Shown here: in pieces, positions 12,051 through 23,989 of the stretch
Layout: each line of letters opens with the position of its first letter
How positions within the stretch are numbered: the stretch's first letter is position 1
Assembly (NCBI GenBank): GCA_012295275.1
Contig: CM022670.1
Coordinates: 28,262,381-28,326,380, forward strand
Direction: 5' to 3'
Length of the DNA: 64,000 nt
Source: Chrysomallon squamiferum
Taxonomy: Eukaryota; Mollusca; Gastropoda; Neomphalida; Peltospiridae
Translations under genes and position numbers: made by a program
The notes under the pieces: generated by a model
Seen by the model: only the letters and a program-made list of their open reading frames with translations
Told to the model about the DNA's origin: nothing
The model's database searches: none

Positions 12051-12225
12051 TAGGCAAGTTTTGGAACTAGGATAAAATTTTGTTGGGATACTAGGATCAA
12101 ATCTTGTTAAAATACCTGCCTTGATATTAGGATCTAATCTGATTAGACCAGAATGGGTATCAACATCAAATCTTGGTATTAGACCAGTATGGTGTACTAG
12201 GATCAAACCTCATTATTGCCCTGTA
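12034..12225. repeat. Array of B-box-like units, about 24-37 bp
   Basis: Variants of GGATCAAATCTTGGTATTAG start at 12034, 12070, 12094, 12130, 12163 and 12200. The first is the B box of the tRNA-like head immediately upstream. The linkers resemble AGACCAGTATGGTGTACTAG. The opposing open frames at 12003-12206 and 12121-12303 arise because the units repeat. Confidence 0.65.
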
Positions 12226-12324
12226 TCAAAAAATAATTTAGAAAGGATGAAAGACTCTCTAACAAGTCTTACAACTTACCAAACAACAATACAGACAGAA
12301 TAATTTAAATATTTTCATCATCAT

Positions 12325-12495
12325 AAACATATATATATATATATTTTTTTTTTTTATTGTTATTTAACTCTTTTCTCAAAACTGTTTCATTTTTTTTTTT
12401 TTTTTTAAATTTTAAAACATTGTCTTTCATTACTTTTTTTTCTTTTTTTTTTTTCTGTTTTTAAATTTTAAAAACATTTTTTTTTTTTCTCATTT
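12325..12495. repeat. T-rich low-complexity tract
   Basis: (AT)n at about 12329-12342 followed by three long T runs separated by AAATTTTAAAACATT-type sequence. The spaced T runs suggest a small decayed tandem structure. Confidence 0.7.
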
Positions 12496-12925
12496 TCAAT
12501 TTGTCAAAAACTGTGTATTTTGTAAAATTATATTTTTCTTGGCTGTTAATCTTTTAACTCCAGCCATGTTGTGTAATGGTGAGTATTGTCATGTTGATTC
12601 AGGTGGTATTTTTCTTACTTATTACTTGTCAGATGTGACTGTAAATCTCGGAACCACACATCAAAATCAACATGCAGAAAAGAAAACTTGTCGATGGCAA
12701 AGTATTACATAGCCTATTTGCAGGAAATGGGCAAATAAAAAAGCTTTTATCTCTAGAAAAAATTGAAAAGAAAACTGCTCTAAGTTAGCATGAACATGAA
12801 TGACGTCTTATTTACTTTGTAATAAAAGTAAAATTAGGTAATAAATATATTCTGCAGGTACCTTGTTTCCTGAGGTTAAAGAAAGTTTACAAAGTAAATA
12901 GAAAACAGATAAAAACATTCAGTTG
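12496..12925. other. Unassigned sequence
   Basis: Unique-looking, moderately complex sequence. No motif cluster or coding signal that I can support. Confidence 0.4.
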
Positions 12926-12929
12926 TGAT

Positions 12930-13060
12930 TACATATATACACATGCACACATGCACACACACACATTTTACACATACATACATACATACATAAATGCTTT
13001 TTCATACATAACCTATGCATATGTACACATATACACATATACATGCACATCTCAGATAAA
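12930..13060. repeat. (CA)n/(TACA)n microsatellite
   Basis: ACACATGCACACATGCACAC, CATACATACATACATAC and ATATACACATATACA blocks, partly interrupted. Confidence 0.8.
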
Positions 13061-13189
13061 TAATAAATAAAACATTCACATATCTCATAACAGATAAAAA
13101 AAAATGTTAAAACTTAAAACTGAATCTGGAAACATTTATTCCTAAAACCTTATCCCTTTTCATTTGTTAAAAAAAAAGGAAAATAAAGA

Positions 13190-13600
13190 AGAAGAAAAAA
13201 AAGCCGGTCCTGTACAAAGTCACACAAAAGATTTGACTGTTGGGTTACAGTCTGACAGCTCTGCTAACAGAACTGTTCATGTGTAATGAGAGTTGACAGT
13301 GTTATGGTTTTGTTGATCATCCGTGTAACAAGACAATTGTTGTGTAGAAAACAGCACCACAGGACTAAATCGCCAAGTCACACCAACTTGATACATGGGA
13401 TAATACTATGCTTATTTTACAGCCTGGCTTGTGTGGTATTTTTGTTATCATGTACCAGGATGACTATTAGAGCATGGCAGTCTCCTCCCTTGTATGTGTG
13501 TAACCTATGTGCATACAGAGATCAAAATTACATGATACTTTTGCTACCAGTGTATGTTTGTCATAAATGTGTAGGATTGTTATAAAAATGAAAGTGAATG
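13190..13600. other. Higher-complexity unassigned segment
   Basis: Less AT-rich than its flanks and without obvious tandem structure. It contains a 99-codon open frame (13286-13585) with several Cys and hydrophobic residues but no recognised domain, signal peptide or splice sites I would trust. It may be an old transposon fragment or a noncoding conserved segment. Confidence 0.35.
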
Positions 13601-14115
13601 TAGATTCTGTTACATTTCAATTCATAATGAAATATTTATTATTATATTTATAATTAGTTAATACAGGGTGATATTGAATAAAAATGGATCTGAATTCAGC
13701 TTTAAAATGTTTATGTCTGTGTTATGCATAATTATAAAAATGAATGAAATAAATATATTTTGATAAAATATTTATAATTGTTGTTGTTATTAAAGTAAAT
13801 GGAACATTTGTCTTTCTGTTTATTTGTATGTATCTTTTGTTTATTATACACAACATGTTCTGAGTCAAATACACATATTATTTATTTACTATACACATTG
13901 TCAGACATATTCAAACATGCACACATTAGATCATCCAAACATGCATAAAGAAACAGATACACAGACTGGGATGAACTTAAATGTACATGAGCAGTCATGA
14001 AATTGTAGATTTTTTTGGTGTTGTTTTTCACACTTCCTTGTACTTTCTCCTACATACACTGTTTACTCATTTGTTCTGAAAGAGGTAATAGAATCTATTT
14101 CCTGAAACAAAAACC
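13601..14115. other. Unassigned AT-rich sequence
   Basis: AT-rich sequence with short TTATTATAT and TTTATTTA patches. Nothing else seen. Confidence 0.4.
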
Positions 14116-14118
14116 ATC

Positions 14119-14285
14119 AAGTTACAATATATTGTTACCTATGTTTATGGTAAGGCAAACATTTTAAATCTTTTTGGAATAACTAGTAAAGTTAAAAACT
14201 GCTGGTTGGTGTATACAGGTATTTGAATTAAACAGTTACAACATATTGTTACAAAGGTCTAAGGTAAGGCAAACATTTATCATTG
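14119..14285. repeat. Two-copy direct repeat, 114-bp period
   Basis: GTTACAATATATTGTTACCT at 14121 and GTTACAACATATTGTTACAA at 14235 are followed in both copies by a GGTAAGGCAAACATTT block. Each copy of the visible match is about 48 bp. Confidence 0.75.
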
Positions 14286-14649
14286 GAAAGAACATTTATC
14301 TGAGACAGTGATAATGCATATTGAAAATAATACACACCGTGTTTTCTTTTCTGATAAAGGATGACTTTATCACTGACAGTGACAAATTATATTTAATGTG
14401 GACCTTGATAATGGTAATCAGCTAGAGAAGCAAAATATACACCTGTAAAACTGTTGTAGGTCAAAATGGAATCGGTTCCCTACATCAGTGCTTGGCCTTT
14501 TTAGCATCTTGTAGGAATATTGTGCTGCACTCTATTTGGCTAGTTAGTTACCAAGGGTTAATGATAATTATCTTGAAGACAGATATATTATTTTTGTATA
14601 ATATTAATGATATGAGAGAAGAAATATATTCTGTTCCACCACTTCATGT

Positions 14650-14810
14650 TCAGTCTTTATCATGTACAGTATTATAAGCATCTTCCCATAAATAGGAAAA
14701 TTCATACAACAGTTTGAGATAAACCAGGGCCCTGACTGAAATGGGAAACAGACCAGTGGGTGCACTGACAAGGTTTGATCCTTTGGCCTATTTCTCCAAG
14801 CAAAAAGAAT
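14650..14810 (+). mobile_element. Decayed SINE copy with tRNA-related end
   Basis: In order, the interval carries a CATCTTCCCATAAATAGGAA block, TTTGAGATAAACCAGGGCC, then CTGACTGAAATGGGAAACAG, and then GGTGCACTGACAAGG with TTTGATCC. This is the order expected for the dispersed family: ACAGACAGGA, then CTTTGATATACCAG, then the AATGGGAAATAGCC core, then the reversed tRNA B-box region. It is one of the more complete copies. The frames at 14604-14840 and 14702-15082 on the minus strand overlap it and are not genes. Confidence 0.55.
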
Positions 14811-15435
14811 GGAGAAAATATTTTTAAAAATTGAGAGCATGAGAGATGGAGAGAGAGCAATAATGTGTGAAAGAAAAGTAGAAAGAAGATGTTAGATAAA
14901 GAAAGATAACAATGATGGTGAAATCTGATGTATGTCGGCAGGTAACAACTGTGTAAATTTATTGGCATTAATTGATCACAGACATGAGATAAGAAGAAAC
15001 AGTTTACTTGTACACAGATGTTGATATATCTTGCTTCTAAGCTATTTGGCACTGTTTCAAAAGATAAGACCAAAAACAGCAAGAATTTAATTTTAACTAA
15101 GATTAGCCACAGCTAGGGATGCAATATCACAAGTTTGGGAATTGATTACTTAATTAATAATTTGTTGTCAATTAGAAAAAAAGAATATGTTCTGAACACT
15201 CCAGAGGAATTTAGTGGTAAATATTAAAATATTTACAAATAAAATCATAAAATATTTAGTGTTAATTAGACTTGACTCAGATATCTGATAATGCTTTGTC
15301 TTATTTTTCACTGCTTTCTATTTCAGATGGCATTTTTAAATTATTGTAGATATATATATATTTCCTGCTTGATTAAAGAAAGTTTGCAAAAATTAACACT
15401 CAGAATTTTATCAGAATTTATTTATAATCAAGTTG
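14811..15435. other. Unassigned sequence
   Basis: Purine-rich GAGAGATGGAGAGAGAGC near 14840, otherwise unique sequence with no supported feature. Confidence 0.4.
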
Positions 15436-15439
15436 TCTT

Positions 15440-16530
15440 CATATCTTCCATTCATTCAACTATCCATTCATCAATTCCTCCTTCTGATTGTACTTCCATC
15501 CATCTGTCCATCCATCCATCCATCCACCCATATGCATTTACATTTTTTCTTTCCTGCTATTCAAGATAATTACCACCATTCTTCCTCCATAAAGAGTTTA
15601 TATAAATTACTCATTGTATAATTATTATTAATGCTAAAGCAAGTAATAGCTATTGTGTGCAAGGCTGTTACACATATGGCACTGGAGCTGTCAGATAATT
15701 AACAATTTTTTAATGATGTTTTATTTATTTATTTTCTATTTTATTTTATTTTTTAAATGAATTATGTAACATGTAATTACCTTGCAGGAGCTGTACTGTC
15801 TCAGATATAAAATCTTCATTGTTGTGCAGGAAACAACATGAATGTAAAACAGTAAATAAGTTGTAAAATTGCCCATTTGAAGATGATGTAAATTCATGTT
15901 ACATTATCTCCCTTTCATAAATAACATCCACACTTCTTTCTTTCCTACCACCCAAGGAATTTACTGAACAAATGCACCATTTGTTTTTGAAACATAATCT
16001 AGCATTTATTTCTAAGAGATTTTCATCATATTTATACATAAAAGCATTTGTTAGAATAATGGTCTTTTAAAACTAATATATCTGATTTTGTGCTATCTCA
16101 TTTATCATTCATCCACCATCTTTCCTATTTTCTACCACCCAAGAATAAATGTAGCAAATAACAGCAGTCTTAGTTGATAAGCTAAATCATCTTTTTATTC
16201 CAGAATATTAAATATGTAAAAACTATATTTTGATAAGGCAATACATTGAAGTTAAAATTGTAATTGCCTTTTCCAGCTTTCATCCAATCATCCTTCCTTA
16301 CATCCACTGATCAATAAATCAAAATATCCATCCATCCATACATGCATCCCACTTTCTTTCTTTTTTCAGCCACTCATAAGTACTAACCATTAAAGAACCT
16401 AATAACTGCACTCCGTATTTGCAGATATAATGTATCCTTTGTTTTCAGAAACCAGCATACACAAGAATAAAAAAAATAATAAGTTTATATAATGGTCAGT
16501 TTGAAGTTGATGTTAAAGATATGTTGTTGA
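15440..16530. repeat. Large-unit degenerate tandem repeat, about 180-250 bp
   Basis: A CATCC-rich start, then TTCTTTCCTACCACCCAAGG-like sequence, then a GTAAATAAGTTGTAAAAT..TTGAAG-like sequence recur in that order. The CCACCCAAG-type block is near 15548, 15945, 16132 and 16362. The GTTTGAAGTTGATGTAAA-type block is near 15870, 16055, 16240 and 16498. A cleaner (CATC)n lies at 15498-15530. The overlapping frames at 15291-15569 and 15433-15621 are repeat-derived. Confidence 0.55.
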
Positions 16531-17214
16531 TATTGTACAGATTTAAATATTCTCTATTAAGTATTTATAATGGTGTTGTTTGAGGTTTTGTCCTTTGTTG
16601 TTGTACCAGTAATACATTATGTCTGCAATAAATGCTTTGTTTATTCATACTCTGCATGTTTATATAAGTCATGACTATGGTAATAATCTTTAATGGCTTG
16701 GTTTATCATGCATTTTAATACACTGTTTGTGATAGTTATCATTTGTATCTGTATTTCATCTAAAAAATGGTGACAATATGGTCAGTAAAAATTTTGTAGA
16801 TACACTTTGATATGTCAGTTTTCAAACAGAAACTTGTAATGAATTTGTATACATGAAGAAATGTGCCCTTACTTGATCTAAAGTCTCTTGTTATGTTTTG
16901 TATGACTGACTGTTTGTCACCAAGTTTCTCTCTCTTTCCCATATAAATAGGTGTATAATGTCCAGTAGGGTGTTTGATCCTGCATTCTTTTGAAAAATAA
17001 TGTTAATGCAATCAAGTTGTATATGTATAGTGCCTTTTAAATTGAAAGTTAATTGTTTTAAATATACCTAATAACTTGGAAATTTTATGTGTTTTTTTTT
17101 CACAGTTGACAATAAATTACATATTTAATTCAGATTTAAATAATGTCTTTTCTTGGTTTTTTGTTTTCCCTTTGTTCATTTTATTTCTTATTTTTTAAAT
17201 AGCTTAAGATAAAA
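16531..17214. other. Unassigned AT-rich sequence
   Basis: Unique-looking. The 60-codon minus frame at 16760-16942 has no support as a gene. Confidence 0.4.
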
Positions 17215-18462
17215 ATTGTTAAAAATCCAGTTGTACACTTTCATTTCTAATGAGTATGTTTTTAAATAGCAAATAACAAAGATGACAGTTACAAACTTGA
17301 AACACTTGTTTAAATAGCAAATATCAAGATACAGAAAACTAAAGTCGTACACGTCTATATCAAATTAATAAATTTTGTTAAGTAATGAAAAGTAAAAAAT
17401 AACATTTACAGTATGAACTTGAAATCAAAAGTTTTTAAATAGCAATTGACAAGATAGATAGCTTTACATATATATATAAACAAGTGTAATTATTTAAATC
17501 AGTAACAAGAAAAAGAACAAAAACAACAACAATAAAAAATTATCAAACATCTGATTTTTGTTAAAATTGCGAATGACACAAGAGCTAGTTACATCAGCAC
17601 CTGAGCGTTGGCTCTAACTGATAATATTTTTTATTCTGGGAAATGTCAAACTAATATTACATACTAGCTGATAATTTTGATTTAAAAGATGATAGGAAGC
17701 TGTTGAAACAGACTTAAACATCTTCACTATAAAGATTTGTATTTTCATTCAGAAGCACAAATTTGAACTATGGTAAACATAGACAATACCCAGATATTGA
17801 CGTCAGTGTAACAAAACATTTGTTAAATTGTAAATGACTTAAGATTGATAGCTTTAATTACAGATATGTACTCATCAAGTTAATAAACCTTTTTTATTTT
17901 TAAATTACAAATGTCACTGTTTTCAAAGGTGTACATTTCTAATTGATAATATTTTATTTAATGATATATGACTACGGTTAAAACATGTACCTGAATTATT
18001 CTAATTAATAATTTTAAAAAAAGAAGAAGAAAAGTCACACAACTACTTAGAAACATACCACATATATCTAAGTGATGACTCTTTTTTATATCTTTTTATG
18101 GCTTAAGTAGCAAACACATGTACCTCTTATTGCTAATTTAAAACATAATAAAAAGTTGTTTCTTTGATAACTGATAGATAATGTGTATTTAAAAGGTCTA
18201 TGACACAATTTGATACAGTCATAAGCATAACTTTACCCTTCTCAGTAATAATTTTTGAAAAAAAAAGAATGATACATATGAAATAGCTTCAGGTACAAAC
18301 ACTTGAACCTCTAAATGTTAATTTGAAAAATATCAAATGACACTGTTTAGAAAAATAGTTACTTAAATATCTGATTTATAATTGTTTTTCAAATGTGTTG
18401 TGACACATGATATCTATAACTTAAATAACTCTAATTATTTTTAAAATAGCAAATGTCATTAG

Positions 18463-18482
18463 TTATATATATATATATATAT
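18463..18482. repeat. (TA)n microsatellite
   Basis: An uninterrupted TA run followed by GTATAAACACACACATACAC. Confidence 0.85.
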
Positions 18483-18823
18483 GTATAAACACACACATAC
18501 ACATATCTAATTGATAATTATTGTTGAAATGGGAAATGCCATAAAAAACAAAAAGTATTTAAAAAAAATAAAATAAAATACATAAATAAATAAATAAACA
18601 GGAAAAGACCCAAGAACTTATAACTTTTTAAAATTACACTTGATACAGAAATAATCTGTAGTCACATACTTTTTTCTTCTTTTTTAACAGCAAATAAGAT
18701 AAAAACCAAAAATCTGATGGCTAATTAGAAAATTCTGCATTTTTAATTCATAAATTATAACCAGAGTGAAAGCTACAGCTATACTTTTGGAAATCTAATT
18801 CATAATTTATATATTGTTATTAT

Positions 18824-18824
18824 A

Positions 18825-18875
<51 letters not shown>

Positions 18876-18876
18876 T
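18824..18876. repeat. (ATT)n microsatellite
   Basis: About 50 bp of nearly uninterrupted ATT repeat inside the degenerate array. Confidence 0.95.
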
Positions 18877-19604
18877 TATTAAAAAGAAAAAAAAAGGTGA
18901 ATGACACAAGATAATTAAATACAGACCTATCTTATGTTTTTGGTGTTTTGATATATATATCATGGATGACACAGAACAGTTATAAATTTCTCTTTTGATG
19001 AAAATATATAAAACAATAATCTGTTATTCCATAATATCTATATCTATATATATATATATCACAGAATAACCAATTACTGTTTTAAGATATCAGCTTTATA
19101 CTCAGAAGGTTGGAATGTCAAATGCAGCAAGCCACTATCAAGCTGCATTCTCCATTGAACCATTTCAGAATAAACTGCTATATCCTAAGACAGTAACCAG
19201 TATGTTATTTCTTTTATCATGTAATCGAAAATAATAGAAAAACTAATTGAAATTAACTGTTTTATTTCTGAAGTCAGTACTCTTGAGTGTAATAGATTCA
19301 TGCATATTGATTTTGAACAACATATATTATGTAAAAAACAACTAATTTATCAAAGTAAAAATAGATCTATCCCCAATATCTATATTTTTTGTCAGTGACT
19401 GAAAATATAGAAACTATATATATATATATAGCCATAGATAAAAAAAATTAGTCACACACTTAAAAATCTAATTCAGATAATTATTATTTTTTTTTCAAAT
19501 TTGGTAAATGACACAGGTTAACTGCAGTTACAAACTTTGTTTTCTAAGTGATAATTATTATTTTTTTTTTTTTTTTTAAATGGGATACAATGTGAAATGG
19601 GAAG

Positions 19605-20100
19605 TTAGAGTGTTACCTCAGCTTGACAGACTGATAACTTCATTGGGATTAACAAGTTCTCTAACTGATGTTTTCTGTAAATCTTTTAAAAACTATCTCT
19701 GAAATGTTCATCAGTCACCTTGTGTTTTTACAACCAGCAATGGTTTAAATTGGGTCTTATCTGACACAGCTGGTTATTTACTGAGTTCTTACACTAATTA
19801 GACTGAAAATGAAAGTATTTTATTTCTTTTACAGCTAAAGGTGCCATCACACAGAGGGTGTTTAAAGGATGATATTTTAAAGAGGGAATAAAATCGAAGA
19901 TGTTTTTATTTAATAATGCATTCCATTTTTTTTTTAAAATATTTCTGATCATGCTCAGGATTTTGCTTAATACTGAATAAATCATATGAATGTTTTTCTT
20001 CTGAACTATTAAAATGAAGAGAGCTAGTGTCATGATAAACATGGATACTAATTTTAGGTGCAGGACTAGTGAAATATGCTTTGTAATTAACTTGTTTTTG
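19605..20100. other. Unassigned sequence
   Basis: Moderately complex sequence between two tandem arrays. The 82-codon minus frame at 19794-20042 shows no domain. Confidence 0.4.
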
Positions 20101-20104
20101 TACT

Positions 20105-20630
20105 GAGATTAGTTTCAGACTTCATTCAGAAAATGTTTTTAATAAATCATATGGTGTGTACTAACCATTAATGCTGGAAACTAAGAGTTTGCTTGGACAT
20201 GTGTGGATGTTAGTCTGTCATTGATTTCAGAAAGTGTTTTTAATAAATCACACAGTGTGTACTAACCATTACTATAGTGAACTCAATGTTCACATGGCTG
20301 TATGAGGATTTTAGTTTCTGAAATTATTTTATAAATTACACAGTGTATACTAACCATTAGTGCTGTGTAGCAAATATCACTGATTGTATGTGGATATTAG
20401 TCTGACATTGAATCCTGAAACTAGTTTTAATAAATTATCCAGTGTATACTAACCATTAATATTGAATAATAAATTTGCAAATGTCCACTTTGCTGTGTTT
20501 GGAGGTTAATTTCTGAAAATGATTCTTTTAGGTTACACAGTATGTACTAACCATTAGTGCTGTATAATAAATATTCCACCTGGTTGTGTGTGGATGTTAG
20601 TCTGACATTGATTTCCTAACACTGGTTTAC
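20105..20630. repeat. Tandem repeat, unit about 98 bp, five copies
   Basis: GTGTACTAACCATTA-type blocks have ACTAACCATT starting at 20159, 20261, 20349, 20448 and 20546, so periods are 102, 88, 99 and 98 bp. Each is preceded by TTTTAATAAATCACACAGT-like sequence and followed by TGTGGATGTTAGTCTGACAT-like sequence. The copies are clearly alignable. Confidence 0.85.
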
Positions 20631-20840
20631 ATCAACAGATAAAACAAATCTAGTTGTTCTGGTTACACTGTCTGTTCCTTAGCAGTCCCTTAGCAGTCCC
20701 TTGTGTAATTACTGTTGATATAAAACTACCATGCTTGTTCATTTTATCCTCCTTGCTTGCACAATAAAATGATTGTCATTTGTTCTTAATTATGTGGTCA
20801 GTTTCCATAAAGTTTCCTGCTAATATATATTTGTATTATT

Positions 20841-20955
20841 GTTCTAAAGATCTGCATGTACATGATGTTCTGAAGATAAGAGTGTGAATAATGTTTTTAT
20901 AGATATACATAACATTCTAAAGATATAAGTGTGCATAAAGTTTTGAAGAGCTTCT
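20841..20955. repeat. 26-bp minisatellite
   Basis: GTTCTAAAGAT/GTTCTGAAGAT-type starts occur at 20841, 20867, 20893, 20914 and 20940, with AAGTGTGCATAA-like interiors. Four of the steps are 26, 26, 21 and 26 bp. Confidence 0.65.
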
Positions 20956-21825
20956 TATAAGAAAATAATAATAACAACAGATTTGAGTAAATTATAAAAA
21001 AAGAAAAAAGAAATATGGTAGTAAATTTTATTTCAGAAATACACTATTATCATTTTGAAAACATAATTTTTTTCTTTGTGTTTTTACTTCACTTTATGAT
21101 TATACAAATCATAAAAAAACAGCTGTATACTGCTTCACCAAGTTTTTTTTTTTTTTTTTTTGGTAAGTTAGAATAACATTCTCCTTTTTTTTTCTAAATC
21201 TGACAAATCATTTGGGGGAGGTGTGTAAATAGCAGTAAAAACCATCAATAGAAAAAAAAAGAAAAGCAGTAAATGTCAAAATGTTTTATTATGTAATAAA
21301 TTCAGAGTAAATAAACAAGAACAAATTAGACAGTGACAGGATATGTAATGAAGAAAAGGAACACCAATTTCAGTTGATATTTTTTGCAGAGTGTCTAAAA
21401 AAAAAAAGGTATGCTTGTGTATATTATTTTATTGTTTTGGGCGACATAAAATTGCTCATAGTTAAGTATGAGAATAAAATATTTGAATGTTGTCATTTTG
21501 TCTGTTCACAAGACTTTTAAACTGTAATAGACTGGTCTCGCTATATGCAATAACATCAAAACTACACCAAAAAGAAAAATAAAGACAATGCTCAGATATT
21601 ATATAACTGTACTCTTTGTTACTATATCCAATTTTAATTAAAACTGAACAGAAAAAAAATTAATATAAAGTAAAACAGAAACTTGGAAGTGTGCAGAATT
21701 TATTTACCAAAGTAATCTATTAGTAACATAAAAGGTTTGTGTATCTGTATTCATTTAGCTTCTATTACATGTACGAATTATAAAACAACATTATAAATGT
21801 AGAATGCTATTTTAGTTGATTCATT
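20956..21825. other. Unassigned AT-rich sequence with T tracts
   Basis: T runs near 21144-21161 and 21185-21194 and A-rich patches near 21253 and 21397. No other signal. Confidence 0.4.
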
Positions 21826-21827
21826 TT

Positions 21828-21985
21828 GAAACCTGAGGCCTGTTATAAATAGAACTTCTGAAACTTGGGGCCTGCCATATAGAGAATTTTTGAAACTTGT
21901 GACCTGTCATAAATAGAACTTTTGAAACTTGGGGCCTGTTGTAGATAGGACAGTTGAAACTGAGGTCTTGTCATAGATTTCTGGT
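21828..21985. repeat. 32-bp minisatellite, five copies
   Basis: GAAACTTGGGGCCTGTCATA-type units begin at 21828, 21860, 21892, 21924 and 21956, exactly 32 bp apart. Each ends in AATAGAACTTTT-like sequence. The fifth copy decays after GAAACTGAGGTCTTGTCATA. Confidence 0.9.
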
Positions 21986-22474
21986 TAAGTCAGAGGTTGT
22001 GTCCAGAACTGGCTATAACTCAACAAACGCTTGCTGTTTACTGATACAAATAAACACTGATGCCAGTAGCTGACTTCCTCTTCATCATATGTAAACCATA
22101 TGTTTATATCTTTATCAACCTTGAGATTATAATATGTTGATGTGTCATTAGACATTAATTAATATATTCAGAGATTGTGTCAGAGACAAAATAGTAACTG
22201 ATTCATCTCTGTCTTGGAAGGATGGTAAACAAGTTATCCAGACTGTGCATACACAAATCTTTAAAATGTTATGCCTGCATTGATCTTTAGAACACTTTGC
22301 ACATGCAGATCTATATAATATTTTACATACATTCACTGTGTTGCTGGGAAGATTTTTCCTATTTATTTTCATGATTACTCCACTGGTCCAAAAGACTGAT
22401 CATTCTTTATTTGCCTATTATGTTATTTGCTAGTTCCAAACAGTGCTCCAAGATAAGTTTATCAGCAGCCATAT

Positions 22475-22640
22475 AATGTAAAGATACTTTTAAATCATAA
22501 TGAAACACTAATGTAATTTAGAGATAATTTTTAATCATTATGAAACAATGTCTGTAAGATACAAATCATTTTGGAACATTGCCACAAACCACCCTCTGTA
22601 ATGTTATAACAGTTGAATCATTTTGTATCATCTGACTGAG
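22475..22640. repeat. Degenerate repeat, unit about 36-40 bp
   Basis: TAATGTAAAGATACTTTTAA, TAATGTAATTTAGAGATAAT and CTGTAAGATACAAATCATTT are successive diverged units. Each is followed by ATCATAATGAAACA-like sequence. Confidence 0.6.
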
Positions 22641-22659
22641 TTTTTTTTTTTTTTACTGG

Positions 22660-23060
22660 TGATAAAAGAGTCCAGTTAATCCTTGTCTCCAGGTTTACTC
22701 TTTGATGTTGGTGATGGCTAATTCCACCCTCAAATCTTCTTACACACAGAACATCACTTCTGCTATGTTGCACTTGAGTTAAACAGTCAGTATTGAGAAT
22801 TGCTCAATCACCCAGTATTTACTATAAGCTAGCTGTGATCAAAGGTGGGATAAAATCTGCCATATTTAACATTCATGTCTGAAATAAATGTGCAAGGGTC
22901 AACTGTAGGGTGTGCATGTGACAATGGAACAGGGCTAGCAGCTGACATTGCTACTGTTTGATGGTAACCTTACTTAAAATAGCTACTTAGATTTCAAGTG
23001 TTTAGTTAAATTTGGAAGTTGGTGAAGAAAATGTTGAGAAAAGGTGTTGCATTGGATTGG
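22660..23060. other. Higher-complexity segment
   Basis: Non-repetitive, less AT-rich sequence. TGATCAAAGGTGGG near 22837 contains ATCAAAGG, a match to the TCF/LEF site. A conserved noncoding element is possible, but a single motif is weak evidence. Confidence 0.25.
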
Positions 23061-23079
23061 TAAGAGGAAAGCACTTGTA

Positions 23080-23320
23080 CAAATGCATACACCTGGAAGC
23101 ATATACTGTTACACACATATACATACATATTATATTACATACATCTGCAAGTTAATAGTACAAAAATGTGTTTGTCAAATGTACTGAATTGTCTTACATC
23201 ATGTGCAAGCATCCTTACATATGAAATGTTCTAGTAATGTACTTATCTCCAAACATACAAAATCAGAGGACATATACATACATACATGCAACTTTTCAGA
23301 TCCAAACTTGTATACATACT
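23080..23320. repeat. Decayed TACA/CATA-rich simple sequence
   Basis: TACACACATATACATACATA near 23110 and CATATACATACATACATGCA near 23271, with interrupted related sequence between them. Confidence 0.45.
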
Positions 23321-23985
23321 TCCTAAGATACTATGCTGAATATCTCTACAGTTTTTGTCACTAGTTTCAAATGTAAAACCATATATTCTTGGGACCTGAA
23401 CTATGGAATATAAATTTTAAGTTTTATTTCAGTTAATAACTCAATATTTATAAATTTTCCTGTGTGCTGTGATTGTAATGTTTAGTTACGTGGTGATAAT
23501 TATAATGAAATGGTAAAAATAGAACTCTGTGAAGTAGACATCCCAAATGAAATCCTAATGGCACATAAAGTAAATAATTTTACATTCTCTTTAACTACTG
23601 ACATTTGTATGCAGATAAAAAAAAAATATATATATATAAATATGACATTTAAAAAAATAAAAATCTATTTTTTTCTATAAAGGAGTCCTTTTTTCCATAA
23701 ATTTCTGCTGTTGTATGAAATTAAATTTGACATAATTAAAAAATAATAATAATAATAAAATAAATTGGAGGAAACAAACATGATTTTAAATAATTTCATT
23801 TTCTAACAAATTACACAAATAATTGGTTGATAAATGTTTTATTTCTATTTTGCACAGAAGTCAGTGAACAGTAAATAAACCATAGAAACTAAAGAAGAAA
23901 ATAAAATGGATTTAGGACTTTATAAATTGTCTAGAGCTGTATTTAATTGGTTTTCCATAACCCTGCACTTACAATGCATTAAATG
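23321..23985. other. Unassigned AT-rich sequence
   Basis: Short A/T tracts near 23617-23640 and (AAT)n near 23742-23758. Otherwise unique. Confidence 0.4.
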
Positions 23986-23989
23986 TTTT

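Larger units (their letters stand above)
17215..19600. repeat. Very degenerate 2.4-kb tandem array
   Basis: Variants of TTTAAATAGCAAATGACA followed by AAGATAGTTACA and then CTAATTGATAATTATTTTT recur through the interval. The AAATGACA-like block is near 17263, 17310, 17440, 17568, 17833, 17905, 18336, 18449, 18891 and 19505. Spacing is irregular, roughly 50-130 bp with larger gaps where copies are unreadable. Microsatellites have grown inside it. Confidence 0.6.

Noticed and set aside
14702-15082. 126-codon minus-strand open frame
   Set aside because: It overlaps a decayed SINE copy and purine-rich sequence. The product is dominated by Leu, Phe, Ser and His, as expected of translated AT- and CT-rich DNA.
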